Shown one piece after another: positions 62,973-64,000 of a stretch of 64,000 nucleotides of DNA. Every line of letters starts with the position of its first letter. Positions within the stretch are counted from its first letter, which is position 1. The stretch spans positions 1 through 64,000 of the forward strand of contig NZ_CALHGG010000027.1 of the NCBI RefSeq assembly GCF_938029845.1, given 5' to 3'. Below the pieces are notes generated by a model, which did not search any database, was not told the origin of the DNA, and saw only the letters and a list, made by a program, of their open reading frames with translations. Origin of the DNA: an uncultured Capnocytophaga sp. (GTDB lineage: Bacteria; Bacteroidota; Bacteroidia; Flavobacteriales; Flavobacteriaceae). A program made the translations under genes and the position numbers.

Positions 62973-64000
62973 ATGAAAGAAGAAATAACAATGGATCCGA
63001 ATTACTTATTTGAAATTAGCTGGGAAGTATGCAACAAGATTGGGGGCATACATACCGTATTGGCGACACGAGCTAACCTGCTCCGAGACAAGTTTGCCGA
63101 CAAGTATATCACCATAGGTCCTGACCTATGGCAACACAAGGAAAACCCCGAATTTGTACAAGATGACACACTTTTTCCTTCATGGCTTGCCCGTACTAAG
63201 GAGGAAGGCCTACGAGTGAGAACAGGGTATTGGAATATAAAAGGAAAACCTATTGCTATTTTAGTGGATTTTTCCCATTATATCAGTGAGAAAAACGAAA
63301 TTCTCACCTATTATTGGAACACTCAACAGCTTGATTCACTCAATGCTTCTTGGGATTTTACCGAGTCAGTTCTCTTTGGCTATGCAGTAGGAAAGGTCTT
63401 GGATAGTTTTATTCACTTCCAAGTAGGGGTACGTGAGCGTGCCATTGCCCATTTCCATGAGTGGATGAGTGGTACTGCGCTCCTATATGTGAAGAAAGAG
63501 CTTCCCCAAGTAGGAACCATTTTCACTACTCATGCTACTGTCTTAGGTCGTAGCATAGCCGGTAATGGGTGGGCACTCTACAACTATTTGGAAGAGTATA
63601 AACCCTCTGAATTGGCTTATCGCTTCTCTGTACAGCACAAGCATTTCTTAGAAGCGAAGGCTGCTTGTGAGGCTGATGTATTTACCACTGTGAGCGATAT
63701 TACTGCTCGTGAAGCGGCTCACTTCTTAGGTCGTATCCCTGAGGTGGTTACTCCTAATGGCTTTGACGAAAGCCTCATAAGTGATCGTACCAGCTTCCTT
63801 CAAAAAAACAAAAGAGCCGCTGCTAAACTGCAAGAAGTAGCCCAAAAGGTTACAGGAACTACCTTTGAGAAAAAACCTTTCTTTGTAGCTATCAGCGGAC
63901 GCAATGAGTTCAGAAACAAAGGAATAGATGTTTTTATTGATGCACTTCAGCAAATCAACAAAGACGCAACCTTTGACCAAGAAGTCGTAGCGTTCATTCT
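62973..64000 (+). CDS. Glycogen synthase-like glycosyltransferase (partial, runs off the window)
   Basis: The first 342 residues of an enzyme that elongates alpha-1,4-glucan from a nucleotide-glucose donor. It starts MKEEITMDPNYLFEISWEVC at the ATG at 62973; a second in-frame ATG lies six codons later. Diagnostic blocks are EISWEVCNKIGGIHTVLATR (GGI donor-site loop, near residues 14-32), YITIGPDLWQ, AIAHFHEWMSGTALLYVK near 156 with the catalytic-region His, and IFTTHATVLGRSIAGN near 182. The similarity is to the GT3-like glycogen synthases found in Bacteroidota rather than to GlgA. The C-terminal donor domain lies beyond the window end. Confidence 0.88.
   Translation, partial: MKEEITMDPNYLFEISWEVCNKIGGIHTVLATRANLLRDKFADKYITIGPDLWQHKENPEFVQDDTLFPSWLARTKEEGLRVRTGYWNIKGKPIAILVDFSHYISEKNEILTYYWNTQQLDSLNASWDFTESVLFGYAVGKVLDSFIHFQVGVRERAIAHFHEWMSGTALLYVKKELPQVGTIFTTHATVLGRSIAGNGWALYNYLEEYKPSELAYRFSVQHKHFLEAKAACEADVFTTVSDITAREAAHFLGRIPEVVTPNGFDESLISDRTSFLQKNKRAAAKLQEVAQKVTGTTFEKKPFFVAISGRNEFRNKGIDVFIDALQQINKDATFDQEVVAFI

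Noticed and set aside
1-64000. tRNA, rRNA and riboswitch search by eye
   Set aside because: No cloverleaf with a TTCGA loop and acceptor pairing, and no FMN-type leader upstream of ribH, could be found in the intergenic regions.

Overview
The window reads as a chromosomal segment of a Bacteroidota bacterium of the Flavobacteriaceae. The evidence is a full-length SprA (the outer-membrane channel of the type IX secretion system, T9SS), several T9SS-type cargo proteins, a Cys-free L32, a fused ResB-CcsA cytochrome c assembly protein, few Shine-Dalgarno sites, and repeated promoter boxes of the Bacteroidota form TAnnTTTG. A Capnocytophaga-like genus is my best guess, but that is inference from overall gene style. 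I saw no rRNA, tRNA, CRISPR array or insertion sequence.

Layout. 1-14.8 kb is mostly housekeeping: sprA and ruvA, a 2[4Fe-4S] ferredoxin, ribH with a TPR membrane protein, recF, the yceD-like gene with rpmF, pdhB, and a DegT-type aminotransferase. 14.9-31.7 kb is accessory and surface-directed. It holds a small helical protein, three tandem paralogous beta-propeller lipoproteins, and three paralogous secreted zinc metallopeptidases. Each peptidase has a reprolysin-like HExxHxxGxxH site, a Pro-rich repeat linker of very different length, and a type B T9SS sorting domain. The third is interrupted by an in-frame amber codon. htpG and a DUF417 membrane protein sit among them.

31.9-45.5 kb mixes an M23 peptidase next to a tandem Tai4-like lipoprotein, an orphan fixH / TauE-like pair, a C45 peptidase-like lipoprotein, an AT-rich two-gene insert encoding a HELAH metalloprotease (with a probable frameshift at its start codon), a lipoprotein, a CPA1 antiporter, and YD-repeat-like proteins, one of which is a pseudogene with two in-frame stops. 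45.8-54.6 kb holds ccsBA, a DUF4874/DUF4832 lipoprotein, carA, three small unknown genes and a solitary atpA.

54.8-62.8 kb runs leftward: a DUF2339 giant membrane protein, a WYL-domain regulator with a metallophosphoesterase, two DUF262 (GmrSD-like) proteins and a cREC-type receiver protein. This last group looks like a small defence island. The window ends inside a glycogen synthase-like glycosyltransferase.

Intergenic DNA is rich in repeats: a MITE-like element built from AGACGCAATAAATTGCGTCT palindromes, a hairpin element that follows stop codons, perfect AGGTAAAAAGTA-type stems used as terminators, and 7- or 8-bp degenerate tandem arrays. Three separate loci (31.5 kb, 37.6 kb and 44.2 kb) carry small lesions in surface or lipoprotein genes, so read verification there matters most.
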